From positions 992,001 through 1,056,000 of the forward strand of contig OZ245840.1 in the NCBI GenBank assembly GCA_965228775.1: a DNA stretch of 64,000 nt, in the 5' to 3' direction. Both the position numbers and the translations under genes were made by a program. Every line of letters starts with the position of its first letter. Position 1 is the stretch's first letter. The notes below the pieces were generated by a model. The model saw only the letters and a program-made list of their open reading frames with translations, did not search any database and was not told the origin of the DNA. Of this stretch, positions 14,793 to 23,865 are shown one piece after another. Origin of the DNA: JANQMY01 sp965228775. GTDB lineage: Bacteria > Pseudomonadota > Alphaproteobacteria > JANQMY01.

Positions 14793-16379
14793 TTAATTCA
14801 CCTGCCGGTCCCGGCCTTCCCAATAAGGGGCGCGCAAGTCTTTCTTCAGGATTTTGCCGCTGGGGTTGCGCGGAAGGGCCTCGATAAAATCGACCGACTT
14901 GGGCACCTTAAATCCGGCAATCTGAGTGCGGGCAAACTTCTGGACGTCGGCCTCGGATAGATCTGCCCCATCCTTTTTGACCACCACTGCTTTCACGGCC
15001 TCACCCCATTTTTCGTCAGGCACGCCAATAACGGCCACGTCTGCAATATCCGGATGGCCGAAGAGCGCGCTTTCCACTTCTGCCGGATAAATATTTTCGG
15101 CGCCGGACACGATCATGTCCTTCACCCGGTCATGCACATAGACATATCCATCCTCATCCAGATAGCCCGCATCACCCGACCGCAAGAACCCTTCCGGCGT
15201 GATCGCCTTCTTGGTGGCGTCATCTAAATTCCAATACCCCACCATCAATGCCGGTGACTTGACGCAGATTTCGCCCACTTGCCCGGTCGGCAGCAGATTG
15301 CCGGCATCATCCATGATGCAGATGTCGACGCCCGGAAACGGCTTGCCGGCACTGCGCATGCGTTCATTACCATTCAAATCGTGATCTTCCGCAGGCAGGT
15401 AGGTGACAGACCCCGTGGCTTCGGTCATGCCGTAAAGCTGGATAAATCCGCACTGGAAAACCTCAATCGCCTCGCGCAACAGGTCCAATGGAATTGGTGA
15501 CGCGCCGTATAGAATGTATTTGATGGTCGAGTAATCGATCTCTCGCGCATTCGGTTCGGCCAACACAAATTGCATGGCCGCGGGCACCATAAAAATCTTT
15601 GTAATGCCGTATTGCTGGATCATGGTGAGGACGACACTGGGCACAAATTCGGATAGCACCACGTTTTTGGCCCCGGCCCGAAGCCCCTGAATGCCCCATC
15701 CGGTCCCGCCAATATGGAAGGAGGGCATGGCAACGAGACTGACATCATCTTCCGTCCACAGATTGAATTCGAAATCGGCCGGCATATTGTCCGGATCACG
15801 GTCCATGGCAAAAAATCCGGCATGGCGCAACTGAACACCTTTCGGGTGACCTGTTGTCCCGCTGGTGTACATTTGAATGGCAATATCGTTTCCGCTCACG
15901 GGAACATTTGGATCGCCGGTTTCTTGGCGGCCGATCCACGCCTCATACGCATCCCAATCACTGTAGGGTTCAGCCATCGAAACGATTTTCTTTACGGTTG
16001 TGAGCTGTTCTTTAATTTGATCAATAATGGGGAAAAAATCAGGGCCGACAAACAGCACCTCGGCTTTTGCGTCATTCACGATGTAGGCGACTTCCGGCGG
16101 GGCCAGACGCCAATTGATCCCCACCATCACCGCATTGGCTTTCGCCGCCCCAAGCAGAAGATCGAAATAGTAGTCCGAGTTTTTGTCCATGAACGCGATG
16201 CGCGTCTGTGGTGAGATGCCTTCGGCCAGCAGGCCGTTTGCTACCCGGTTGACCCGTTCGTTCCAAGCTTCATACGTGGTCACGCGGTCTTCAAACACAA
16301 GAGCTAGATCATTTGGCCGTTCCTGTGCATGAAGTCGGGGAATATCACCCAGAGTCTTTGGCTCAATCGGCGTGCTCAT
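14793..16379 (-). CDS. Acyl-CoA synthetase (AMP-forming, fatty/aryl-acid ligase type)
   Basis: 528 residues, ANL superfamily. It activates a carboxylic acid to acyl-AMP and then acyl-CoA. The ATP P-loop YTSGTTGHPKGVQLRH (about 169-184), YGMTEATG (about 315-322), the hinge SGDAGYLDEDGYVYVHDRVKDM region with the A8 SGAENIYPAEVE, and the catalytic lysine in NPSGKILKKDL near the end are all present. The ligand pocket cannot be read for chain length. It is transcribed away from the NADP-dependent reductase gene, with a 204-base divergent promoter region between them, and begins the catabolic stretch. Confidence 0.9.
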   Translation of the reverse strand: MSTPIEPKTLGDIPRLHAQERPNDLALVFEDRVTTYEAWNERVNRVANGLLAEGISPQTRIAFMDKNSDYYFDLLLGAAKANAVMVGINWRLAPPEVAYIVNDAKAEVLFVGPDFFPIIDQIKEQLTTVKKIVSMAEPYSDWDAYEAWIGRQETGDPNVPVSGNDIAIQMYTSGTTGHPKGVQLRHAGFFAMDRDPDNMPADFEFNLWTEDDVSLVAMPSFHIGGTGWGIQGLRAGAKNVVLSEFVPSVVLTMIQQYGITKIFMVPAAMQFVLAEPNAREIDYSTIKYILYGASPIPLDLLREAIEVFQCGFIQLYGMTEATGSVTYLPAEDHDLNGNERMRSAGKPFPGVDICIMDDAGNLLPTGQVGEICVKSPALMVGYWNLDDATKKAITPEGFLRSGDAGYLDEDGYVYVHDRVKDMIVSGAENIYPAEVESALFGHPDIADVAVIGVPDEKWGEAVKAVVVKKDGADLSEADVQKFARTQIAGFKVPKSVDFIEALPRNPSGKILKKDLRAPYWEGRDRQVN

Positions 16380-16583
16380 CCCATCAATTCTCCTTCAACG
16401 GACGAAATTTCAAATTATTGGTGCTGTGGTGTGCGAAAGCGTTTTGCGCCACCCGCCCCATCCTATACTCTTGCAAAAAACAAGGCGTCAAAGGAAATAC
16501 GTGCACCTCCACCAAAAGTACAACGGAGGAACGGGGCGTATTACTCTGTCGCGAAACCCATCTTCTACGAGAGGATTACGCCC

Positions 16584-17612
16584 ATGAAGAATGATGTAAA
16601 CCGCCAATGGCTAATTGCCGATCGTCCCATCGGGCGTCCGCTCAAAGACAGCGATTTCAAATACCAAGAAGTGCCGCTGAACGAGCCCAATGAAGGCGAA
16701 GTGCTGGTCCGCACTTTGTATCTGAGTTTCGACCCGGCTCAGAAAGGTTGGCTTGAAAATGTGGCCAATTATGTTGATCCCACAGAAATTGGCGACGTGG
16801 TACGCGGATCTGGGATTGCACAAGTTATCAGTTCCAAATCCCCCAAATTCAAAGAAGGTGATTTGGTATCAGGCCTGGTGGGGTGGCAGGACTTCCCCGT
16901 ATTACCCGCAAATGCGCTCAACAAAGTGCCGGACGGTGTGCCACCAACCGCAACCCTTGGCGTGCTAGGCGGCACCGGCATGACCGCTTATTTCGGCCTT
17001 CTACATATTGGCAAGCCTGTTGCAGGCGACACGCTTGTGGTTTCCGGTGCGGCCGGTGCCACAGGCTCCGTGGTCGGACAAATCGGCAAGATTGCGGGCT
17101 GCCGGGTGATCGGCATCGCTGGTGGCCAGGAAAAATGCGACTGGATCAAGGATGAGCTCGGCTTCGATGAAGCCATCGACTACAAGAATGACAGCGTCCG
17201 AAAACGCTTAAAGGAACTTTGCCCCGGCGGCATCAATGTGATGTACGACAATGTGGGCGGCACGGTGCTCAATGATTGTTTGGGCGAGATCGCCATGAAA
17301 GCACGCGTGGTCATTTGCGGCGGTATCTCGCGCTACGAGTTAGGGCAGCTTCCCGCCGGCCCGCAGAACTATTTCAACTTGGTTTTCAAGCGCGCCACAA
17401 TGGAAGGGTTCATCGTCCTCGACTACACGGACCAATTCCCGATGGCCTCCAAGCGCATCGCCAAATGGATTGCCGAGGGCAAAATCAAATACAAGGAAGA
17501 TTTGCAGGAAGGGCTCGAAAACGCACCGAAAACGCTCATGCGTTTGTTCGAGGGCGCGAATTTCGGCAAGCAGCTCTTGCAAGTGGCGAACATCACTGCA
17601 GCAGTAACGTGA
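16584..17612 (+). CDS. NADP-dependent medium-chain oxidoreductase (LTB4 dehydrogenase/CurA type)
   Basis: 342 residues, zinc-independent MDR family. N-terminal RQWLIADRPIGRPLKDSDF and YLSFDPAQKGWL are typical of prostaglandin reductase/CurA-type double-bond reductases, which reduce alkenals, enones or curcumin with NADPH. The nucleotide-binding motif VVSGAAGATGSVVGQIGKIAG is at about 151-171, and DNVGG follows near 217. No zinc-ligand cysteines are visible. The long upstream frame is rejected because GAGAGGA stands 9 bases before the ATG at 16584. It pairs divergently with the acyl-CoA ligase gene. Confidence 0.88.
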   Translation: MKNDVNRQWLIADRPIGRPLKDSDFKYQEVPLNEPNEGEVLVRTLYLSFDPAQKGWLENVANYVDPTEIGDVVRGSGIAQVISSKSPKFKEGDLVSGLVGWQDFPVLPANALNKVPDGVPPTATLGVLGGTGMTAYFGLLHIGKPVAGDTLVVSGAAGATGSVVGQIGKIAGCRVIGIAGGQEKCDWIKDELGFDEAIDYKNDSVRKRLKELCPGGINVMYDNVGGTVLNDCLGEIAMKARVVICGGISRYELGQLPAGPQNYFNLVFKRATMEGFIVLDYTDQFPMASKRIAKWIAEGKIKYKEDLQEGLENAPKTLMRLFEGANFGKQLLQVANITAAVT

Positions 17613-17628
17613 ATACCCAAGTACCATT

Positions 17629-17760
17629 GTCATCCCGGGCACACCGCAGCATGCAATGCTGCTGTGTAGACCCGGGATCCATTCCAATAGCCATCAACTA
17701 GATGGTAGACCCCGGATCAGCAGCGCGTCACTACCTGCCGCGCAGCATCCGGGGTGACAC
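17629..17760. repeat. Intergenic palindromic repeat copy
   Basis: Begins GTCATCCCGGG and ends CATCCGGGGTGACAC, with internal inverted segments GCAGCATGCAATGCTGC and CCCGGGATCC. It fills the gap between the convergent reductase and acoC-like genes. Confidence 0.65.
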
Positions 17761-17766
17761 AATTAA

Positions 17767-18891
17767 TCAATCATTCGCACCAACGTGTTCAGCGATCAGC
17801 GCATTCACTTCAGCTGACTTTTCCATGTGGGCCATATGTCCCGCATCGGCAAACACTTCCACACGCGCGCCGCCTGAGACATTTTGTGCGTGGGCGGAGG
17901 GAATCACCTCGTCTTGCTCGCCCCAGACCACCAAAAGCTTGCCGCCAAGGGTTTGCACTTGATCCAGCAGCGACACGGATTGTTTGCCGCCCTCAAAACT
18001 AGCTGATGAAAGGGTCCGCAAGGCCGCGTCCACCCCATCCAGCCTTTTGAACTTGATGATGTCATCCACCATGTCCTTTGAGACGAGACTCTTATCGGCG
18101 AACAGCGCGCCTAGGGTTTGTGTCAGCTGACGCTGCCGCTTTCCTTCGATGAAACCAGTGATGTAGTCCATATTGATATCGTCGCCGAAGCCGGCGCCGC
18201 ACACAGTGGTCACGGAGGCAACCGCGTCGGGTGCCTCTTGCGACACGGACAGGACGACGGCCCCTCCAAGTGAATGCCCCACCAAATGGGCCTTGCCAAT
18301 ATCCATCGCCTTCATGAAATCACGCAACGCGCCCACGAGGTTCGGCAGCGTTCCATCACCCACATCTTTCTCAGATCCGCCATGGCCCAACAGGTCGATG
18401 GCATAGGTGGTGCGGTCTTCCGAAAGCGCCGGCTGGGTGAAAAGCCAATTGTTGAGGTCGCCGCCGAAGCCATGAACAAAGACGATCGGCGTGCCGTCGC
18501 CCTCGCCCATTTTCACATATTGGATGCGTTTGCCCGCTGCCTCTATGGTTTCGGGCTCCGGCCCACCGGCTTCAGCCGCCACATCCGCGGGGTCGTAGTT
18601 CTCCCTGAAGCTTTCAACGAAAGCATTGATGTCGGTATCGGACGCGCCAGCATCGGCGATGACACCGATAATCATGCCGCACGGGTGAGTCTCGCCTTCT
18701 TCCGCAACGAGTTTACGGAAAACACCTGCATGCTGAGATTCCAGCGTATTGGTGATTTTCGTGGTTTCAATATCCACCAAATCATCGCCTTCGCTGACTG
18801 TCTCCCCTTCTTCCACGTACCAATGGTCAATCTTGCCCTCTTCCATGGATAGGCCCCATTTGGGCACGGTCACCGCATGGATCTCAGCCAT
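17767..18891 (-). CDS. acoC: Lipoyl-domain/alpha-beta hydrolase protein of an acetoin dehydrogenase-like complex (E2-like)
   Basis: 374 residues. Residues 1-80 form a lipoyl domain with the carrier K45 in DIETTKIT; a short linker follows; residues ~115-374 are an alpha/beta hydrolase with FVHGFGGD (oxyanion) and the nucleophile elbow GHSLGG, plus a late histidine in DAGHMAHM. This is the architecture of AcoC from acetoin dehydrogenase systems, in which the hydrolase fold stands in for the usual acyltransferase domain (no HxxxD motif). It follows E1 beta by 40 bases. The dihydrolipoyl dehydrogenase (E3) is not in the window. Confidence 0.85.
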   Translation of the reverse strand: MAEIHAVTVPKWGLSMEEGKIDHWYVEEGETVSEGDDLVDIETTKITNTLESQHAGVFRKLVAEEGETHPCGMIIGVIADAGASDTDINAFVESFRENYDPADVAAEAGGPEPETIEAAGKRIQYVKMGEGDGTPIVFVHGFGGDLNNWLFTQPALSEDRTTYAIDLLGHGGSEKDVGDGTLPNLVGALRDFMKAMDIGKAHLVGHSLGGAVVLSVSQEAPDAVASVTTVCGAGFGDDINMDYITGFIEGKRQRQLTQTLGALFADKSLVSKDMVDDIIKFKRLDGVDAALRTLSSASFEGGKQSVSLLDQVQTLGGKLLVVWGEQDEVIPSAHAQNVSGGARVEVFADAGHMAHMEKSAEVNALIAEHVGAND

Positions 18892-18931
18892 TGCTTTCTC
18901 TCCAGTCTACAATTTCGTTCGAGGACGGACT

Positions 18932-19960
18932 TTATTCCGCAGCGGCCCGTCCACTCGATTCCAGCACTTCGTGAACCGCCGCTTCAACGCGTCCTGCATT
19001 GGGGATATAGGCATCTTCAAGCGTCGGCGCGAATGGCACAGGCGTATGCGGCGCTGTGATCCGTTTAATCGGCGCCTTCAACGCCCCAAACGCTTTGTCA
19101 GCTACCAGAGCCGCCACATCCACCGCCATATTGCAGCGTGGCGGCGCCTCATCCACGACCACCAAGCGGCCCGTCCGTTCCACGGATTCCAAGATCGCGT
19201 CTTCGTCCAGCGGAGACGTTGTACGCGGATCAATCACATCAATGGTGATGCCCTTGTCTTCCAGCTTGTCCGCCACTTCATTGGCCACATGCACCATGCG
19301 TGAGAAACCAACGATGGTGACGTCATCTCCTTCGCGCGTGAAATTCGCCTCACCGAAGGGAATGGTATAGGCCTCATCCGGCACGTCGTCTTCGATGTCG
19401 TAAAGCGTTTTGTGTTCCAGGAAGATAACGGGATCATCGTCGCGTATCGCTTGGATCAAAAGGCCTTTTGCATCATACGCATTTGTCGGCATGACCACTT
19501 TCAAGCCAGGTACATGTGTAAAGATCGGATGCAAGCACTGTGAATGCTGAGCGGCCGCACGCACGCCCGCGCCGATCATAGAGCGCACCACGACCGGTGT
19601 CCGCGCCTTGCCGCCAAACATATAGCGGAACTTGGCAGCCTGATTGAAGATCTGGTCGAAACAAACGCCCAGGAAATCCACGAACATGAGTTCCGCGACC
19701 GGACGCAGGCCCGTGGTTGCGGCCCCGGCGGCCGCCCCCATGATGGCACTCTCGGAAATCGGCGTATCGATCACCCGGTCCGGACCAAATGTCCCAATCA
19801 GACCTTTGGTCACTCCCATGACACCGCCATAGGCGTCCACATCGCCGGAACCGCCTTGGCCACCGGCCACGTCTTCCCCAATAATGACGACCGTGGGATC
19901 ACGCTCCATTTCTTGACGGAGCGCTTCATTAATTGCTTGGCGTACTGATTTTTTTGGCAT
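18932..19960 (-). CDS. acoB: 2-oxoacid/acetoin dehydrogenase E1 component, beta subunit
   Basis: 342 residues, transketolase pyrimidine domain followed by the C-terminal transketolase domain. Typical segments are QAINEALRQEMERDPTVVIIGEDVA at the N-terminus, DTPISESAIMGAAAGAATTGLRPV, the glycine-rich DVDAYGGVMGVTKGL, and GLVVPSN-like KVVMPTNAYDAKGLL. It pairs with the alpha subunit to decarboxylate a 2-oxoacid or cleave acetoin with ThDP. It starts 15 bases after the alpha subunit stop and is followed by the lipoyl-hydrolase gene. Acetoin versus another substrate is inferred from the neighbour. Confidence 0.88.
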   Translation of the reverse strand: MPKKSVRQAINEALRQEMERDPTVVIIGEDVAGGQGGSGDVDAYGGVMGVTKGLIGTFGPDRVIDTPISESAIMGAAAGAATTGLRPVAELMFVDFLGVCFDQIFNQAAKFRYMFGGKARTPVVVRSMIGAGVRAAAQHSQCLHPIFTHVPGLKVVMPTNAYDAKGLLIQAIRDDDPVIFLEHKTLYDIEDDVPDEAYTIPFGEANFTREGDDVTIVGFSRMVHVANEVADKLEDKGITIDVIDPRTTSPLDEDAILESVERTGRLVVVDEAPPRCNMAVDVAALVADKAFGALKAPIKRITAPHTPVPFAPTLEDAYIPNAGRVEAAVHEVLESSGRAAAE

Positions 19961-19975
19961 GAGCTTGCCTCTCGC

Positions 19976-20947
19976 TTAAGGGTAAGCGACGTAAACGTCG
20001 GTTTCGAGCTGGTCCACATCGGGGAAAGGAGCGTTTGTGGCAGACTCAACCGCCTTCTCCACTTCGCTCAGCACTTCTTGATCAAGTGTGTCTAGCTGGC
20101 TTGCATCCAATAGCCCGGCCTCTGTCACGCGATTGCGGAAGATGACCAGCGGATCTTTCTCGGCCCGCAGTTTCGAAACCTCGTCTTTCGCACGATAGAT
20201 CTCGGGATCACCCGCAAAGTGGCCATAATACCGCATGGCTTCCGTAACGATGGCACTTGGCCCTTTACCTTCCTTTGCGCGCTCTGCGGCTTCTCGCATG
20301 GCATCGTAGACCGCGAAGAAATCCGTTCCATCAACTGTTGTGGCTGGCATGCCAAAACCGGCAGCCCGTCCGGCAAGATCCTTTGTGCCCACGGCATAAT
20401 CGACGCCGGTGCCTTCGCCATAGCCATTGTTTTCAATGACGAAGATAGCCGGCAGGTTCAGGACAACTGCCATGTTCAGAGATTCAAACGTGGTGCCTTG
20501 GTTGGAACCGCCATCGCCCGTGAAGGAAACAGCCACCCGGCCCGTCTTGTTCACTTTGGCACTTAGGGCAGCGCCTACAACCAGCGGCGGGTTGCCCCCA
20601 ACGATAGCGTTGGCGCCAAGCATGCCTTTGTCCAAATCAGCGATATGCATGGAGCCGCCCTTACCGCCGCACAGGCCACCGGCTTTGCCGAAGATTTCCA
20701 GCATCATGCCTTCCACATCGCATCCCTTCGCGATGCAGTGGCCGTGGCCGCGATGGGTTGAGCCGATGTAGTCGTCATCCGTCAGATGCATGCAAATGCC
20801 AACACCCGACGCTTCTTGTCCCGCATAGAGATGGACAAAGCCCGGAATGTTGCCATTGTAGAATTCAACGTTCACCCGCTCTTCAAATTCGCGGATGCGT
20901 TTCATGCGACGGTAAGCTTCCAACAGTTCGTCACGTGTCAATTGCAC
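19976..20947 (-). CDS. acoA: 2-oxoacid/acetoin dehydrogenase E1 component, alpha subunit
   Basis: 323 residues. The thiamine diphosphate motif is clear: FTGDGGSNQG, then 26-30 residues ending FVIENNGYGEGT. The N-terminal YRRMKRIREFEERV and HLYAGQEASGVGICMHL belong to the E1 alpha family. The start is GTG with GGAGG six bases upstream. It heads a three-gene minus-strand set (alpha, beta, lipoyl-hydrolase). The length and the AcoC-type third gene favour acetoin dehydrogenase-like enzymes over pyruvate dehydrogenase, but no acetoin regulator AcoR or AcoX is seen. Confidence 0.88.
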   Translation of the reverse strand: MQLTRDELLEAYRRMKRIREFEERVNVEFYNGNIPGFVHLYAGQEASGVGICMHLTDDDYIGSTHRGHGHCIAKGCDVEGMMLEIFGKAGGLCGGKGGSMHIADLDKGMLGANAIVGGNPPLVVGAALSAKVNKTGRVAVSFTGDGGSNQGTTFESLNMAVVLNLPAIFVIENNGYGEGTGVDYAVGTKDLAGRAAGFGMPATTVDGTDFFAVYDAMREAAERAKEGKGPSAIVTEAMRYYGHFAGDPEIYRAKDEVSKLRAEKDPLVIFRNRVTEAGLLDASQLDTLDQEVLSEVEKAVESATNAPFPDVDQLETDVYVAYP

Positions 20948-21130
20948 GATGCGCCTCCCTCTGTGTGGAAATTATTTTTTCACGCCTGTTGTAATTATTT
21001 TAGTCTGCCCTAGGCAAGGCTTCAATAGAGATCTGGCTCGTGATTGCGCATTTGATCGTTCAACCACGCCTTCAAGGTGTTCGAAAATAACACAAACATC
21101 CGCTTCGTTTTCTAATTGTGCCGCTAGAAG

Positions 21131-21159
21131 CAAAACAGCCGGCCCAATGGGCCGGCTGT
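21131..21159 (-). terminator. Terminator of the TonB-dependent receptor gene
   Basis: ACAGCCGGCCC (21135-21145) and GGGCCGGCTGT (21149-21159) form an 11-pair stem with a three-base loop, followed on the minus strand by TTTTG. Confidence 0.85.
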
Positions 21160-21189
21160 CCTGGTCTTAATTGGCCTCAGTAAGATCGA

Positions 21190-23505
21190 TTAGAAGGCGA
21201 TCGTTACTTCACCGAGGAATGTGCGTGGATCGCCAAACCCGCCAAAGCCCGTGCCAGGGAAACCACCCGACAGAGCATTCACCAGATAGACCTCGTCGGT
21301 GAGGTTCTTGGCGATAAAGGAAACGGCAACATCAGCCCCTTCCACATTCCAAGCGTAGCTCAGGTTCATGTCGAGCAGGCCGTACCCTTCCTGCAAGATC
21401 TCTTCACCACCCGTTGCAGCAACAACCAAGAAGTGGTCGTCGATGAACTTGTAGTCGATCGCACCTGTGAATTCGCCTGGCCCGAACGGATAGTTTACCA
21501 CACCGCCAACCGAGAAGGTGAATTCCGGCGACCGCGCACGGTTGGTTCCGGTCAAGTCCCGATCGGACGGATCGGCAAGACAGGCCAAGGACGTTGCGAC
21601 ACGTTCGCAAGGCAGGGAGCCTTCGCGCCGGAAGTCGAGCCAGCCAAATGTACCACGCAGCGACAGATGTTCATGGACCTGTGCTTGCGCCTCAACTTCA
21701 GCCCCCCACAGACGCACTTCGTCCACATTGTTGATCAATGTGCTGGTGCCTGGAAGGAATGCGACAGGATCGAACAGCACGGATGTAAACTGCTCGTCTG
21801 TCACCCGGGTGAAGAAGCCTGCCACGTTGAAGCGTACCCGGTCTTCCCACCATTGGGTCTTGAAGCCGCCTTCATAGCTGTTGACGATTTCAGGGCCGAA
21901 CAATTGCTGTTCCGGAAGCACGGCACGAATACTAATGCCGCCGCTTCGGAAGCCACCATTGGTGTAGTTGAAGTACCCAAGAATGTCTTCGTTGAACTGA
22001 TAGTCAGCACCGATCTTATACGTCGTTTGACTTACAGACTGGAACGCGGCCGGCACCGTCTGCAGTGTGCCTGCTGGACTAAAGCCATCGAGCAGTGTGA
22101 ACGTTCCAACCGGAGAGGACTTGTCCTCTTCCGTATGGCGAATACCGCCATTGATGGTCAGCTTGTCCGTCACGTCGTATGCCAACGCCAGGAACAAGGC
22201 CCAAGCTTCATTGTCTTCCGAGCTCAACTGCTGCGTGGTCGCATCACCGGTTTGGCAAAGTTCAAACGGTGATGTGAAAAGTGGCGTCGTTGGGCAGCTT
22301 CCCAATCCCAACACGCTGGGAGGCAGAGCCCCCACATTTTCAGTGTCTTGGATCAGCGTCACGGCTTGCTCGAAGTAGTAGAAGCCAGCGGTGTAATCCA
22401 AACGATCACTGAGCGTTTTGCCATTCAATCGAACTTCTTGAGTGAATTGCTGGAACGCCTGATCACGTGTTGTATGCAATTGGAACAGCGGGAACACCGG
22501 CACCGATTGATCGGACGCATCAAAGTCCTGGAACACGATGTCTTCCGAATCCACATAGGCGGTGATCGACGTAAATGTACCGACCGGCGTTTCCCAGTTT
22601 GCTTCCACGCTCAAGATGTCAGTCCGGAAATCCAACGGCTGTACAAAGTCTGCCGCCGTCGTGAACGGATTAAGTTGAATCTCAGCCGGAATTGGCGTCG
22701 ACGGAGGCGTCAACCCATCCAAGAACAGGTTGTCGTTTGGCTGGATATTGCTGGTGTCGATCTGACGGTCCCACTGGAAATAAACTTCGATGTCCGGTGT
22801 GGGTGTCCAGTTCAAGCCAACATTAAACGCTTTGTAATCAACACGGCCATCTTCCGCGCCTGTCGAAATATTGTCGTAGAAGCCGTCACTTGTCCGGCTC
22901 GTCCCGCCAATTTTAATCGCCAGCTTGTCTTTGACCAATGGCGCGTTGACAAGACCCTTGAAGATCGCGGTTTCGAATGAGCCATAGGCGGCCGAGAATT
23001 TTGCGCCAAGCTCACCGGTTGGACGAGACCGGCGCACGTTGATCGCACCACCCGTCGTGTTTTTACCGAACAGAATGCCCTGCGGACCGCGCAGGAATTC
23101 TATCGATTCAATATCGAAGGCGTCGATCAGCTGTCCCGTATTGGTGCCGAAAAACACGCCATCTACCACCACACCAACAGGCGGGTTCTGGGTTTTCTCA
23201 ACGTCCGCATAGCCTTGACCGCGGAAGAAGATAGCGCCGCCACCGGCAGTCGCTGTGGTTTGTCCAATCTGAACGTTCGGAATGCGTCCGTCAAAATCAC
23301 GCAGCGTTTTTGGTGCTATTTGACGAATGTCTTCGCCCGCAAATGCCGTGACGGCGATTGGAACACGTTGTAGAGATTCCTCCCGTTTCCGAGAGAAAAC
23401 AATGATTTCATCGATTTGTGCGAAAGCAGGTGCCACTTCAACAAAAGTGAACCCAGCGATGGCGGCCGCACAGACTCCGCCCATGATCTGAGTGCGTCGT
23501 TTCAT
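21190..23505 (-). CDS. TonB-dependent outer-membrane receptor
   Basis: 771 residues. A signal peptide ends at about residue 30 (APAFAQ). A plug domain follows (VPIAVTAFAGEDIRQIAPKTL, PNVQIGQT, LRGPQGILFGKNTTGGAINV) and then a 22-strand-type barrel ending with the aromatic terminal strand RTFLGEVTIAF. No N-terminal signalling extension is present. GGAGG stands 6 bases before the ATG at 23505; an upstream in-frame ATG is less likely. Such CirA/FyuA-like receptors in marine alphaproteobacteria import siderophores or large hydrophobic organics; its position between aco and SDR/Rieske genes suggests the latter, which is inference. Confidence 0.92.
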   Translation of the reverse strand: MKRRTQIMGGVCAAAIAGFTFVEVAPAFAQIDEIIVFSRKREESLQRVPIAVTAFAGEDIRQIAPKTLRDFDGRIPNVQIGQTTATAGGGAIFFRGQGYADVEKTQNPPVGVVVDGVFFGTNTGQLIDAFDIESIEFLRGPQGILFGKNTTGGAINVRRSRPTGELGAKFSAAYGSFETAIFKGLVNAPLVKDKLAIKIGGTSRTSDGFYDNISTGAEDGRVDYKAFNVGLNWTPTPDIEVYFQWDRQIDTSNIQPNDNLFLDGLTPPSTPIPAEIQLNPFTTAADFVQPLDFRTDILSVEANWETPVGTFTSITAYVDSEDIVFQDFDASDQSVPVFPLFQLHTTRDQAFQQFTQEVRLNGKTLSDRLDYTAGFYYFEQAVTLIQDTENVGALPPSVLGLGSCPTTPLFTSPFELCQTGDATTQQLSSEDNEAWALFLALAYDVTDKLTINGGIRHTEEDKSSPVGTFTLLDGFSPAGTLQTVPAAFQSVSQTTYKIGADYQFNEDILGYFNYTNGGFRSGGISIRAVLPEQQLFGPEIVNSYEGGFKTQWWEDRVRFNVAGFFTRVTDEQFTSVLFDPVAFLPGTSTLINNVDEVRLWGAEVEAQAQVHEHLSLRGTFGWLDFRREGSLPCERVATSLACLADPSDRDLTGTNRARSPEFTFSVGGVVNYPFGPGEFTGAIDYKFIDDHFLVVAATGGEEILQEGYGLLDMNLSYAWNVEGADVAVSFIAKNLTDEVYLVNALSGGFPGTGFGGFGDPRTFLGEVTIAF

Positions 23506-23865
23506 AAGTTTCCTCCCCAGGAAACGGTTCAATGTAAAAAAACGCGAGGCCAGTTACGCGTAGGCGCTCACGAAGTAACGCGCATTCGAGATCCGGCGGC
23601 GTGCGTTGTCAACACACCCCACCACCGATAGGTGATCACTTTTTCGATTCGCTCCATTTTGTCAGTGGTGTGACATTCCCGCCGCAGTTAGTGTTCAAGA
23701 ATGGTGCAACGCGTGTTAGATTTTTTGCGATGCCACACGACAATCGTGACGCGTAACGCATCACAATTTCAAAGTTTGATCACATCTTGCAAAATGTCAG
23801 GCAACGGACGGTTTAGCGAAAGCCGATTCGAATCGCTAAAAATTTGTATCTAACTTTCTGAAAAG
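23506..23865. other. Gene-free stretch upstream of the TonB receptor
   Basis: No coding frame of merit. It should hold the receptor promoter; I see no clear -35/-10 pair. It contains the dyad at 23812-23840 near the ThuA stop. Confidence 0.5.
23812..23840. promoter_or_regulatory. Dyad TTTAGCGA...TCGCTAAA just after the ThuA gene
   Basis: Perfect 8-base arms (23812-23819, 23833-23840) enclose the palindrome GATTCGAATC. No T-run follows on the minus strand, so a binding site is possible as well as a weak terminator. Confidence 0.35.

Noticed and set aside
21433..22272. 279-codon plus-strand frame inside the TonB receptor gene
   Set aside because: Antisense shadow created by codon bias of the receptor.
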